From positions 1 through 9,093 of the forward strand of contig DAOUTC010000043.1 of the NCBI GenBank assembly GCA_030626915.1: a stretch of DNA of 9,093 bases, given 5' to 3'. The stretch is from Dehalococcoidia bacterium (GTDB taxonomy: Bacteria > Chloroflexota > Dehalococcoidia > GIF9 > AB-539-J10). Position numbers and translations under genes: made by a program. The notes beneath the pieces are model-generated. The model had not been told where the DNA came from, ran no database searches, and saw nothing but the letters and a program-made list of their open reading frames with translations. Position 1 is the stretch's first letter. The number at the start of each line of letters is the position of its first letter. Positions 1 to 6,627 of the stretch are shown here, piece after piece.

Positions 1-69
1 ATCTATTGGCAAGGCACACATTGGCAAGCGATGGCTAAGGAATTAAGAGAGCTTAGAGAGGGGCACTGA
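1..69 (+). CDS. 3' end of an unidentified gene (partial)
   Basis: Frame 1 is open from the left edge for 22 codons and stops with TGA at 67-69, while the other two plus frames meet stops within the first 45 bases. The visible tail contains WQAMAKELRELREGH and looks like a charged amphipathic helix with two tryptophans before it, as expected for the end of a real protein. It runs in the same direction as coaX and ends 98 bp before it. Too little is present to assign a family. The start lies outside the window. Confidence 0.5.
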   Translation: MYWQGTHWQAMAKELRELREGH

Positions 70-123
70 TGTCTCCAGTAGCTTAAAGCCAATCCTGCAG
101 CAGTAGCGGAGGCTAAATCAAGA

Positions 124-132
124 TGCTATACT
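124..132 (+). promoter_or_regulatory. candidate extended -10 promoter for coaX
   Basis: TGCTATACT is an extended -10 element (TGn followed by TATACT, 5 of 6 to consensus). No good -35 is found 16-18 bp upstream, which extended -10 promoters tolerate. Transcription would start near 139, giving a leader of about 30 nt before coaX. It sits in the 98-bp gap between the partial upstream gene and coaX, so coaX may have its own start or be read through from upstream. Confidence 0.35.
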
Positions 133-167
133 CACTGCAATCCCTGTGGAATGGCAGGTAAAGCGTT

Positions 168-938
168 ATGTTATTAGCTATTGATATTGGAAACACTAGA
201 ATTAAGTTAGGTGTATTTGATGGTGATAGATTAAGAGCTGCCTGGCGATTAGCCACTGCAATCAACCGCCAGGCAGATGAGTATGGTGCTTTATTACTCA
301 CTTTTCTCCGGTACCAGAAACTGCCAACCTCTAAAATCACGGGAGTAGTATTGTGCAGTGTTGTCCCGCCGCTGGTGACTATTTTCCAGGAGATGTGTCA
401 AAAATATTTAGGCACTTCCCCTTTGGTGGTTGAGAGCGGCATAAAAACCGGGGTACGTATCTGTGTAGATAACCCTCGGGAGCTTGGCCCTGACAGAGTG
501 GTCAATGCCGTTGCGGCTCATCACCTTTATGGAGAGCCAGCAATTGTTATAGACCTGGGCACTGCCATTACTTTTGATGTGGTTTCCAAGGAAGGCGATT
601 ATCTGGGCGGAGTTATTGCTCCGGGGATTGATATAGCCAGCCAGGCATTGTTTGCTCGCACTGCTATGCTTCCTCGAGTAGAATTAACTCAACCTAAACA
701 GGTTATCGGCCGGAACACCATCTCTGCTATACAATCGGGCATTTTCTTTGGTTATGTCGGACTTATTGAGAACACGCTGCAACGCATAGAGAGAGAATTA
801 GGATGCAAAGCGAAAGTGGTAGCTACTGGAGGCTATGCCCATCTAGTCAAAGAGGTACCAGCAATAGAAACAATAAATCCCAATTTGTCCTTAATTGGGT
901 TACGTCTCATCTATGAAATGAATAAGATAGAAGATTAG
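168..938 (+). CDS. coaX: type III pantothenate kinase CoaX
   Basis: This enzyme phosphorylates pantothenate to 4'-phosphopantothenate, the first committed step of coenzyme A synthesis, in the cytoplasm. The 256 residues match the usual family length. The ASKHA-fold signature motifs are all visible: the phosphate-binding DIGNTRIKLG at residues 6-15, NPRELGPDR at 102-110 with the expected catalytic aspartate D109, DLGTAITFD at 129-137, GGVIAPG at 147-153 and the second glycine motif ATGGY at 219-223. The type III enzyme is unrelated to CoaA and typically needs a monovalent cation. The ATG at 168 is chosen because the N-terminal DIGNT motif starts five residues later, as in relatives. Its Shine-Dalgarno sequence is weak (an AGG about 9 nt upstream). 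coaBC follows 15 bp downstream, so the two pathway genes almost certainly share a transcript. Confidence 0.96.
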   Translation: MLLAIDIGNTRIKLGVFDGDRLRAAWRLATAINRQADEYGALLLTFLRYQKLPTSKITGVVLCSVVPPLVTIFQEMCQKYLGTSPLVVESGIKTGVRICVDNPRELGPDRVVNAVAAHHLYGEPAIVIDLGTAITFDVVSKEGDYLGGVIAPGIDIASQALFARTAMLPRVELTQPKQVIGRNTISAIQSGIFFGYVGLIENTLQRIERELGCKAKVVATGGYAHLVKEVPAIETINPNLSLIGLRLIYEMNKIED

Positions 939-953
939 CCATATGGAGATATT

Positions 954-2144
954 ATGCTGAAAGAGAAAACCATTGTCTTAGGAGTTACAGGAAGTATCGC
1001 TGCTTATAAAGCAGTGGATATTGCTAGCCGATTAACTCAATCCGGAGCAAGGGTGGACGTGATTATGACTAAAGCGGCTACTGAATTTGTAACTCCTGTG
1101 ACATTCCAAGCCATCACAGGTAGGCCTGTAGTTATTGAGATGTTTAGTTTAAGCTCCGAGTTCAGCATAGAACACATATCTCTAGCTGAAGCTGCTGATG
1201 TAATAGTCATTGCTCCAGCTACAGCTAATATTATTGCCAAGCTGGCTGCTGGCATCGCTGATGACATGCTATGCTGTACAGTGCTGGCCAGCAAAGCACC
1301 TGTAATTGTGGCGCCAGCCATGGACGCAAATATGTTTGAAAATCCTGTCACTCAGGATAATTTATCTAAGCTGAAGACACGCGGCTTCATTACTGTGGGG
1401 CCAGTCTCAGGCAGACTGGCATCGGGTAAAGAAGGTTTAGGATGTCTTGCTGACGCTACTGATATTATAGGTACTATCTGCCAGGTATTAGGGGAAAATA
1501 GTGACCTGGCTGGCAAGCATATCGTGGTTACTGCAGGTGGCACACAGGAGCCTATTGACCCCGTTCGCTGCCTAACCAATCGCTCCTCAGGGAAAATGGG
1601 CTATGCGCTAGCTGAGGCAGCCCGTGACAGAGGAGCTAAGGTAACACTAATCACGGCACCTACGTGGCTCACTAAGCCCATTGGCGTAAAAATAATAGAT
1701 GTCTGCACTGCTCAGGAGATGCACCAGGCGGTAGAAGATGCTGTTCTTCAAGCTGATGCTTTAATAATGGCTGCTGCTGTAGCTGATTATCGGCCTGTAA
1801 GAAAATTAGATGAAAAAATGAAAAGGAAAGACATTGGACTAACCTTAGAGCTGGAGCGCACTCCAGATATTTTGAGTGGTATAAGAGGAGATTTCATTAA
1901 AGTAGGCTTTGCTGCTGAAAGCAGCAACTTGGTGGAAAACGCTAAGCAAAAACTGCAGCAAAAAGGACTCGACCTTATCGTGGCTAATGACATCACAGCT
2001 AGGGATAGCGGCTTTGGTGCCGATAATAACCGGGTAACCATAGTGGACCGAGAAGGCAAAATTGATAGCCTTCCTCTTTTACCTAAGCGAGAAGTGGCTG
2101 ACAATGTCCTGGATAAGGTGGCAGAATTGCTGGATAAGCGTTAA
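954..2144 (+). CDS. coaBC: bifunctional phosphopantothenoylcysteine decarboxylase / phosphopantothenate-cysteine ligase CoaBC
   Basis: This fused flavoenzyme joins cysteine to 4'-phosphopantothenate (CoaB) and decarboxylates the product to 4'-phosphopantetheine (CoaC), continuing the pathway begun by coaX just upstream. Its 396 residues are typical. The N-terminal CoaC flavodoxin-like half (about 1-180) shows GSIAAYKA at 13-20, the catalytic histidine in SIEHISL (H74), PAMDANMF at 121-128 and the flap GRLASGKEGLG at 153-163. The CoaB half (about 187-396) shows TAGGTQEPIDPVR at 193-205, N209 in TNRSSGKMG, AAAVADYRP at 273-281, the lysine-rich KMKRK at 288-292 and KVGFAAES at 316-323. Two CoaC positions differ from E. 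coli: PAMN is PAMD and the flap ACG is ASG, with a cysteine instead at 164. Similar variants are thought to occur in other phyla, so activity is still expected. A GGAG lies 5 nt before the ATG. Confidence 0.95.
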   Translation: MLKEKTIVLGVTGSIAAYKAVDIASRLTQSGARVDVIMTKAATEFVTPVTFQAITGRPVVIEMFSLSSEFSIEHISLAEAADVIVIAPATANIIAKLAAGIADDMLCCTVLASKAPVIVAPAMDANMFENPVTQDNLSKLKTRGFITVGPVSGRLASGKEGLGCLADATDIIGTICQVLGENSDLAGKHIVVTAGGTQEPIDPVRCLTNRSSGKMGYALAEAARDRGAKVTLITAPTWLTKPIGVKIIDVCTAQEMHQAVEDAVLQADALIMAAAVADYRPVRKLDEKMKRKDIGLTLELERTPDILSGIRGDFIKVGFAAESSNLVENAKQKLQQKGLDLIVANDITARDSGFGADNNRVTIVDREGKIDSLPLLPKREVADNVLDKVAELLDKR

Positions 2145-2151
2145 TTTACCC

Positions 2152-2179
2152 TTGACAATGTCTATTATTATGTTACACT
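2152..2179 (+). promoter_or_regulatory. strong sigma70-type promoter of vapBC
   Basis: TTGACA (2152-2157, perfect -35), a 16-bp spacer and TACACT (2174-2179) preceded by TG at 2171-2172 make an extended -10 promoter. It begins 7 bp after the coaBC stop and would start transcription near 2186, about 33 nt before the antitoxin ATG. The AGGA at 2210-2213 is the ribosome binding site. Possible autoregulatory operator elements overlap it: GACAATGTC (2154-2162, a 4+1+4 palindrome on the -35) and ATTATG repeated at 2167 and 2181, around the -10. Ribbon-helix-helix antitoxins commonly repress their own promoter through such repeats; which element is used here is unknown. Confidence 0.7.
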
Positions 2180-2218
2180 GATTATGGAACTAAATAAAGT
2201 CTAATTTTTAGGACCAAC

Positions 2219-2488
2219 ATGGTTACCAAAAGTAAAGCCCATTTAAATTTTCCCGAGGACCTTCTCCAAGCAATAGATAAACTAGTAGGCAAAAGGGGAA
2301 GAAGTAAGTTTGTGGTGGAAGCAACAAGAAAGGAATTGAAAAAATTCCAATTCCTCGAAGCATTGCGGGAGGCAGCAGGTTCTTGGAAGGACGAGACTCA
2401 TCCTGAGCTCAAGGAAAAGGGAACTTACCAATGGGTGAGGGACCAGCGGGAGATGGAGGATAGAAGATTCAAGGAATTCTCGCAGTAA
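2219..2488 (+). CDS. vapB: ribbon-helix-helix antitoxin, VapB-like
   Basis: This small 89-residue protein is placed as the antitoxin of the VapC-type toxin that starts three bases after its stop. Residues 5-45 read as a ribbon-helix-helix (CopG/Arc-like) DNA-binding domain: a short strand KAHLNFP, a helix EDLLQAIDKLVG, a GRS turn that caps the second helix, and a helix KFVVEATRKELKK. The C-terminal half (about 48-89) is charged, contains two tryptophans and is predicted helical or extended, fitting the segment that usually wraps the toxin active site. Expected roles are to neutralise the PIN-domain RNase and to repress the operon at the promoter just upstream. AGGA at 2210-2213 sits 5 nt before the ATG. 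The family is judged from fold pattern and neighbour rather than from a specific match. Confidence 0.82.
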   Translation: MVTKSKAHLNFPEDLLQAIDKLVGKRGRSKFVVEATRKELKKFQFLEALREAAGSWKDETHPELKEKGTYQWVRDQREMEDRRFKEFSQ

Positions 2489-2491
2489 ATC

Positions 2492-2890
2492 ATGGCTAAT
2501 TATCTCTTAGACACGATGGCAATCATTGATTGTCTCCGAGGGAGAAAGGAAACAGTTGGATTCTTAACCGAGATAGCCTCTGAAGGTTCATCAGTCGGGT
2601 GCTGTGCAGTCAATATAGTTGAAGTTTACGCTGGAATGAAGGAGCATGAAAAGCAAGTAACCAAAAAATTGTTGGATAGCCTTGAATACTACGAGGTGAC
2701 CAGGGAGTTGGCTGAACAAGCAGGAGAGTATAAAAGAGAATATGCTAGGAGTGGAGTTACTCTTTCACTTTCCGATGTTATAGTTGCCGCTGTGGCTATT
2801 TCCAATGACCTTATCCTTGTCACCGATAATTTAAGGCATTATCCTATGCCTGATATCAACACCAAGCAAATAGAAGAGAAAAAAACATGA
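2492..2890 (+). CDS. vapC: PIN-domain ribonuclease toxin, VapC-like
   Basis: A 132-residue PIN-domain protein, the standard size for VapC toxins, which are magnesium-dependent RNases that often cut tRNA or rRNA. The acidic active-site residues are in place: D7 in YLLDTMAIIDCLRG, E44 in NIVEVYAG, D95 in LSLSDVIVAA and D112 in LVTDNLRHYP. The domain therefore looks intact and probably active. The ATG lies three bases after the antitoxin stop and has no good Shine-Dalgarno at normal spacing (AAGGA at 2471-2475 is about 16 nt away). Translation is therefore likely coupled to the antitoxin, which helps keep antitoxin in excess. The C-terminal KQIEEKKT is a charged tail. The RNA target cannot be read from the sequence. 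Confidence 0.92.
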   Translation: MANYLLDTMAIIDCLRGRKETVGFLTEIASEGSSVGCCAVNIVEVYAGMKEHEKQVTKKLLDSLEYYEVTRELAEQAGEYKREYARSGVTLSLSDVIVAAVAISNDLILVTDNLRHYPMPDINTKQIEEKKT

Positions 2891-2894
2891 GACG

Positions 2895-2904
2895 TGTAAT
2901 TACA
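2895..2904. repeat. perfect 10-bp palindrome TGTAATTACA
   Basis: A perfect inverted repeat lies five bases after the vapC stop, in the 37-bp gap before the 79-codon gene. Its length and dyad symmetry are those of a small operator half-site pair. No regulator is identified. Confidence 0.4.
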
Positions 2905-2910
2905 TAGAAC

Positions 2911-2920
2911 TTGAGCTCAA
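2911..2920. repeat. perfect 10-bp palindrome TTGAGCTCAA
   Basis: A second perfect inverted repeat, centred 16 bp from the first (about one and a half helical turns) and seven bases before the ATG of the 79-codon gene. It would lie in the translation-initiation region of the mRNA. Function unknown. Confidence 0.4.
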
Positions 2921-2927
2921 ACATTAC

Positions 2928-3167
2928 ATGATAGAGTATCGGCGCCTTTATATTCCCAGGGAGAAAAGGGCTCTCTTCCCCAATTATGGAAGTCCCTTGG
3001 AATTAGAGACAGATGTAGGTATCATCAAAACAAGGTTTGAAGAAGGCGGATATATCTGGACAGGTACAGGTAAATGGTTTGGCTCCCATCCCGAACTTAC
3101 AGCGGGACAGAAACTCATTATTGAAGTCGTCGAGCCTGAGAAACGTTATCGGCTTAAGATAGGCTAA
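2928..3167 (+). CDS. small protein of unknown function, predicted mostly beta
   Basis: I do not recognise this 79-residue protein. It begins MIEYRRLYIPREKRALFPNY, then runs through alternating hydrophobic and charged stretches (ELETDVGIIKTRF, GGYIWTG) to HPELTAGQKLIIEVVEPEKRYRLKI. The ending resembles the closing strands of small beta-barrel domains, where a G-Q/D-K turn precedes a strand. It has no signal peptide, membrane segment or cysteine. That architecture would suit a nucleic-acid-binding or dimerisation barrel, but this is only a structural impression. The ATG at 2928 is the first start codon in the local frame; its ribosome binding site is poor (GAG about 13 nt upstream). It lies 37 bp after vapC and 27 bp before valS, so it could be a third gene of the toxin-antitoxin transcript or lead into valS. 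Confidence 0.7.
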   Translation: MIEYRRLYIPREKRALFPNYGSPLELETDVGIIKTRFEEGGYIWTGTGKWFGSHPELTAGQKLIIEVVEPEKRYRLKIG

Positions 3168-3194
3168 TTTTCATCTCTTATTAGTGGGCTTAAT

Positions 3195-5885
3195 ATGACA
3201 CAAAAACTGCCTGAAATTCCTAAAGCCTACGAGCCAGGTAAGATAGAGAAGAAGTGGTATGACTTCTGGCTGGAGCAAGGCTACTTTAGCCCCAAAATAG
3301 ACCCTGGCAAGAAACCCTTCGTCATTATTATGCCACCCCCTAACGTCACTGGCGAACTTCATTTGGGGCATGCCCTGACTGATACTCTAGAGGATATTAT
3401 GGTTAGGTGGCATAGGATGAAGGGAGAGCCTACCCTGTGGCTTCCTGGCACTGACCACGCTGGCATTGCAACGCAAGTAATTGTAGAGCAAAAGCTGGCT
3501 AAACAAGGACTGACCAGGAATGACATAGGTAGGGGAAAATTCTTGGAAGTAGCCTGGGAATGGGCAGATAAAAGCAGAAGGAATATTAACTATCAGCATC
3601 AAATGTTGGGGACTTCGTGTGACTGGACGCGAGATTGTTTTACACTTGATGAAGGTCCGAGTAAGGCGGTGCGCACTGCCTTTGTCCGTCTGTATGATAA
3701 AGGATTGATTTACCGTGGGGAGAGGATAATAAACTGGTGCCCACGCTGCCAAACTGCTCTTTCTGACCTCGAAGTTGAGCATAAGGAGATTACAGGGCAT
3801 CTCTATTACGTTCGTTATCCTCTGGCTGACGGAGAAGGCTTTGTCACCGTAGCCACTACACGGCCTGAAACATTTTTTGGTGACACCGCTGTGGCAGTAA
3901 ACCCCGATGATAGGCGCTATAAGGATTTGGTGGGGAAAGAAGTAATCCTTCCTATTATAAATAAGAAAATCCCCGTCATCGCTGATGATGCCGTGGACCC
4001 CTTCTTTGGCACCGGGGCATTAAAGATAACTCCCGCTCACGACCCCACGGATTTTGAAGTAGGCAAGCGGCACAATTTGCCCCTGGTGGATATTATGAAC
4101 CCTGATGCCACCCTGAATGAGAATGCTGGACCCTATGTAAATTTGGAACGTTTTGCCTGCCGGGATAAGGTAGTGGCTGACCTGAAAGACGAGGGGCTGC
4201 TAGAGAAAATCGAACCCTATCTTCATTCAGTAGGACATTGCAACCGTTGCCAAACGATGATTGAGCCCAAAGTCAGCCTACAATGGTTCGTTCACACAAA
4301 ACCCCTGGCTGAAGCAGCTATTAAAGCTGTTAGAGAAGGCAGCATCACCATAATTCCACAGCGCTTCGCCAAAGTATATTTTGACTGGATGGAAAACATC
4401 AGGGATTGGTGTATCAGCCGGCAATTATGGTGGGGACACCGCATTCCGGTATGGTATTGTCAAGATTGTAGCGAATTAATAGCCTCCGTAGATGAGCTCT
4501 CTATTTGTGAGCATTGCGGTTCAAATCGGATTGCCCAGGACCCCGATGTCCTTGATACCTGGTTTAGCTCAGCGTTGTGGACGCACTCCACATTGGGCTG
4601 GCCAGATGATACCGAGGACCTTCGTTATTTCTATCCCACCTCAGTGATGGAAACAGGCTATGACATCCTTTTCTTCTGGGTGGCCAGAATGATTATGATG
4701 GGATTAGCAGATACTGAGCAAATTCCTTTCCACACTGTTTACCTTCATGGATTGCTTCGAGATGAGAATGGCGAGAAGATGAGCAAGCTGCGAGGGAATG
4801 TCATTAATCCCACCGAAGCCATATCCAAATATGGTGTTGATGCCCTCCGCTTCGCCCTGACCATCGGTAGTTCTCCCGGGAATGATATAAACCTTGGCGA
4901 AGGCAGGCTGAAGGCCAGTCGCAATTTCGCCAATAAATTATGGAATGCCACCAGATTCATTCTGCAAAGCATAGATGCCGAAATGGAAGGCAGAGCAATA
5001 GACGTCATTCTGAGCAAAGCGAAGAATCTCGCTCAGGGTAAACTCCGGGTAGAAGACCGCTGGATTTGCAGCAGGCTAAACCGCCTTATCGGCAGCGTTA
5101 GCAAACTGATGGAGGATTTCCAATTTGGTGAAGCAGAGCAGCAAATCTACGATTTTACCTGGTCAGAGTTTTGTGATTGGTATGTTGAAATTGCCAAGAT
5201 ACGCCTTCGCAATCAATCAACTCCCTCGCCCTTACCTTACCTGGTGAATACCTTGGAAACATCACTTCACCTCCTGCATCCTTTCATGCCTTTCATCACT
5301 GAAGAGCTGTGGCAGAGTTTAAAGCAGCGTCTGCCTAACAATGACCAAATGCCGGCTTCCATAATGATAGCTCCATATCCTACCTCTGATAGTAAATCCA
5401 TTGACCCTGAAGCAGAACAGGCTATGGATGTGGTGATAGAGATTATTCGCTCTATCCGCAACGCTCGCTCTCAATATAGAGTATCGCCATCTAAACAGAT
5501 TGAGGCTCAGATCTACGCTGACGAGTTCTTACCTTGTATTACCTCTCAAGCCAGGGTCATAGAAACTTTAGCACGCGTTCACCCCCTCAGCATTTTGACT
5601 CGAAAGAAAAGGAAAGCTGGGGAAGAAGCACTGGTTATAGTATTGAAAGGGGCTGAACTGGTTTTGCCATGGGCAGATATGATAGACCGCCTTGCTGAAA
5701 AGGAGCGCTTAGCAAAGGAAAGGGAAATAACCCAAACCAGGATTGCCCAACTTAACGCCAGGTTAAGAGATAGTGCTTTTTTGGCCAAAGCACCGCCACA
5801 TATTATTGAAAAAGAAAAGGAAAAACTTCGCGTGCTTGAAGATAAACTGGAAAGATTAAAGTTGGAATTATCTCAACTTGATTGA
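3195..5885 (+). CDS. valS: valyl-tRNA synthetase (class Ia)
   Basis: ValRS charges tRNA-Val and hydrolyses mischarged threonine. The 896 residues fit the family. The Rossmann catalytic core carries PPPNVTGELHLGH (47-59, HIGH motif as HLGH) and KMSKL (528-532, KMSKS motif). The CP1 editing domain has TTRPETFFGD (221-230) and KITPAHDPTD (277-286). R223, T226, K277, T279, D283 and D286 correspond, with a constant offset of 7, to the editing residues I recall for Thermus ValRS. Cysteine pairs occur at 182/185 and 349/352, and C422, C425, C438 and C441 look like a zinc ribbon. The anticodon-binding domain is roughly 620-790, and the C-terminal coiled coil about 833-896. Residues 603-615 (DVILSKAKNLAQG) are encoded by an interspersed repeat and lengthen the linker by about a dozen residues. 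The start fits the canonical N-terminus; the ribosome site is weak (GTGG). Confidence 0.98.
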   Translation: MTQKLPEIPKAYEPGKIEKKWYDFWLEQGYFSPKIDPGKKPFVIIMPPPNVTGELHLGHALTDTLEDIMVRWHRMKGEPTLWLPGTDHAGIATQVIVEQKLAKQGLTRNDIGRGKFLEVAWEWADKSRRNINYQHQMLGTSCDWTRDCFTLDEGPSKAVRTAFVRLYDKGLIYRGERIINWCPRCQTALSDLEVEHKEITGHLYYVRYPLADGEGFVTVATTRPETFFGDTAVAVNPDDRRYKDLVGKEVILPIINKKIPVIADDAVDPFFGTGALKITPAHDPTDFEVGKRHNLPLVDIMNPDATLNENAGPYVNLERFACRDKVVADLKDEGLLEKIEPYLHSVGHCNRCQTMIEPKVSLQWFVHTKPLAEAAIKAVREGSITIIPQRFAKVYFDWMENIRDWCISRQLWWGHRIPVWYCQDCSELIASVDELSICEHCGSNRIAQDPDVLDTWFSSALWTHSTLGWPDDTEDLRYFYPTSVMETGYDILFFWVARMIMMGLADTEQIPFHTVYLHGLLRDENGEKMSKLRGNVINPTEAISKYGVDALRFALTIGSSPGNDINLGEGRLKASRNFANKLWNATRFILQSIDAEMEGRAIDVILSKAKNLAQGKLRVEDRWICSRLNRLIGSVSKLMEDFQFGEAEQQIYDFTWSEFCDWYVEIAKIRLRNQSTPSPLPYLVNTLETSLHLLHPFMPFITEELWQSLKQRLPNNDQMPASIMIAPYPTSDSKSIDPEAEQAMDVVIEIIRSIRNARSQYRVSPSKQIEAQIYADEFLPCITSQARVIETLARVHPLSILTRKKRKAGEEALVIVLKGAELVLPWADMIDRLAEKERLAKEREITQTRIAQLNARLRDSAFLAKAPPHIIEKEKEKLRVLEDKLERLKLELSQLD
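5003..5038. repeat. short interspersed repeat (TCATTCTGAGCRAAGCGAAGAATC type) inside valS
   Basis: The segment contains CATTCTGAGCAAAGCGAAG followed by AATCTCGCTCAGGG, a close variant of an intergenic repeat I recall as common in Chloroflexota, Acidobacteria and other MAGs. Its translations are familiar as SEAKNL-type peptides on one strand and SLRMT-type peptides on the other. CTGAGC (5010-5015) and GCTCAG (5031-5036) form a 6-bp stem around a 15-nt loop. Here it is translated in frame as DVILSKAKNL within ValRS, and the minus strand reads LLRMTS. I see no second full copy in the window and no clear target-site duplication. The exact ends are uncertain. Confidence 0.7.
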
Positions 5886-6568
5886 GAAGCAGCTACGGCT
5901 CCTTTTAGCCTCATATAACGGTGTAGCTTCAATAGAGCTTTTTTGGTGTCGCTGGCAACACGGGATTTATCACATCTCTTCAGGCGCTGCTTAAATAACC
6001 AGTAGGTAAATTCCTTAGCCTCTCCTATAGGCATAGATTTGCGTCTAGTATAACCCCTCTCTTTTCTAAACAGACTCACTAACTCTGCTTGAGTAGCACC
6101 GTAGATGTGTTGATAAGCTTCATCAACTGTACCGTTATCCTCATTTAAGCCTAAAGCTCTTTTTCTTTTGCGTATCTCTTCAGTTACAGCTAAAATCAAA
6201 ATTTCCTCCACCAGGACACCATAAAGGTAATTAAGATAAGCTTGATATTTGGCCTTACCAATCAATTTTTTAAATTCATCTTTGGTTAATTCTATTGGTG
6301 GTCGGTCGAAGAAAAGGAGGTCAATTAATTCTTTTTCTGGGATAAGCCTATCAACCTGTTCACATAACCTCTCCGCCAGAACCAGCCAATCAAAGGCTTC
6401 ATTGTCAATAAGGTAGCAATAGTGTCGTCCGTTATAATCTTCTTCGGGACTAGTCCATAATTTAATAGCTTCGAGTAAGGCTAAATACCAATGCTTACCA
6501 GCAGCAATAGCCTCCTCTAGATGTTGAATTGCCTGGATATCGCCTGCGCAAGCTGGCACTGTGCCCAT
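5873..6568 (-). CDS. conserved-looking helical protein of unknown function
   Basis: I do not recognise a family for this protein of up to 231 residues. It appears all-helical and soluble, with many aromatic residues: AGKHWYLALLEAIKLW at 23-38, AFDWLVLAERLCEQVDRLIP at 58-77, YLNYLYGVLVEEILILAVTEEIRKRKR at 111-137, and a basic C-terminal third with RKERGYTRRK at 168-177 and KQRLKRCDKSR at 193-203. No catalytic motif or transmembrane signature is evident; the basic end could bind nucleic acid. The start is uncertain. The ATG at 6568 has GAGAGG directly abutting it and AGGAG 11 nt upstream, while a GTG at 6559 has GAGAGG at a normal 9 nt. The gene is last in the polX-HAD block, 50 bp after the HAD gene, and overlaps the end of valS by 13 bp, tail to tail. 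Confidence 0.88.
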   Translation of the reverse strand: MGTVPACAGDIQAIQHLEEAIAAGKHWYLALLEAIKLWTSPEEDYNGRHYCYLIDNEAFDWLVLAERLCEQVDRLIPEKELIDLLFFDRPPIELTKDEFKKLIGKAKYQAYLNYLYGVLVEEILILAVTEEIRKRKRALGLNEDNGTVDEAYQHIYGATQAELVSLFRKERGYTRRKSMPIGEAKEFTYWLFKQRLKRCDKSRVASDTKKALLKLHRYMRLKGAVAASQSS

Positions 6569-6585
6569 CCTCTCAATAGCTCCTA

Positions 6586-6597
6586 AGAATTAATTCT
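6586..6597. repeat. perfect 12-bp palindrome AGAATTAATTCT
   Basis: The palindrome lies just downstream of the minus-strand TATAAT at 6605-6600, covering the expected transcription start of the 231-codon gene and ending 17 bp before its ATG. That position suits an operator. It is AT-rich, so chance occurrence is possible. Confidence 0.35.
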
Positions 6598-6599
6598 AT

Positions 6600-6627
6600 A
6601 TTATATCTCTGTCCCCGCTCAGGGCAA
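6600..6627 (-). promoter_or_regulatory. candidate promoter for the 231-codon gene
   Basis: Read on the minus strand, TTGCCC (6627-6622, 4 of 6 to the -35 consensus), a 16-bp spacer and a perfect TATAAT (6605-6600) precede the 231-codon gene. The -35 overlaps the end of the HAD gene and a 6+1+6 inverted repeat (GGCAAAATTTGCC, 6623-6635). It would allow the last gene to be transcribed separately from polX-HAD. Confidence 0.45.

Noticed and set aside
123..161. A 12-codon ORF (MLYSLQSLWNGR) with GGAGG upstream, before coaX, as a leader peptide
   Set aside because: It overlaps the better-supported extended -10 element, has no run of regulatory codons or attenuator hairpin after it, and is short enough to be chance.
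3387..3800. 137-codon minus-strand ORF within valS
   Set aside because: It is antisense to highly conserved ValRS catalytic sequence, with a composition lacking any recognisable domain.
5886..5944. Possible terminator after valS: GAAG/CTTC and CTAC/GTAG arms with six Ts at 5939-5944
   Set aside because: The stem needs a 3-nt bulge and a long loop, ends 8 nt before the T run, and lies in the coding region of the opposite gene.
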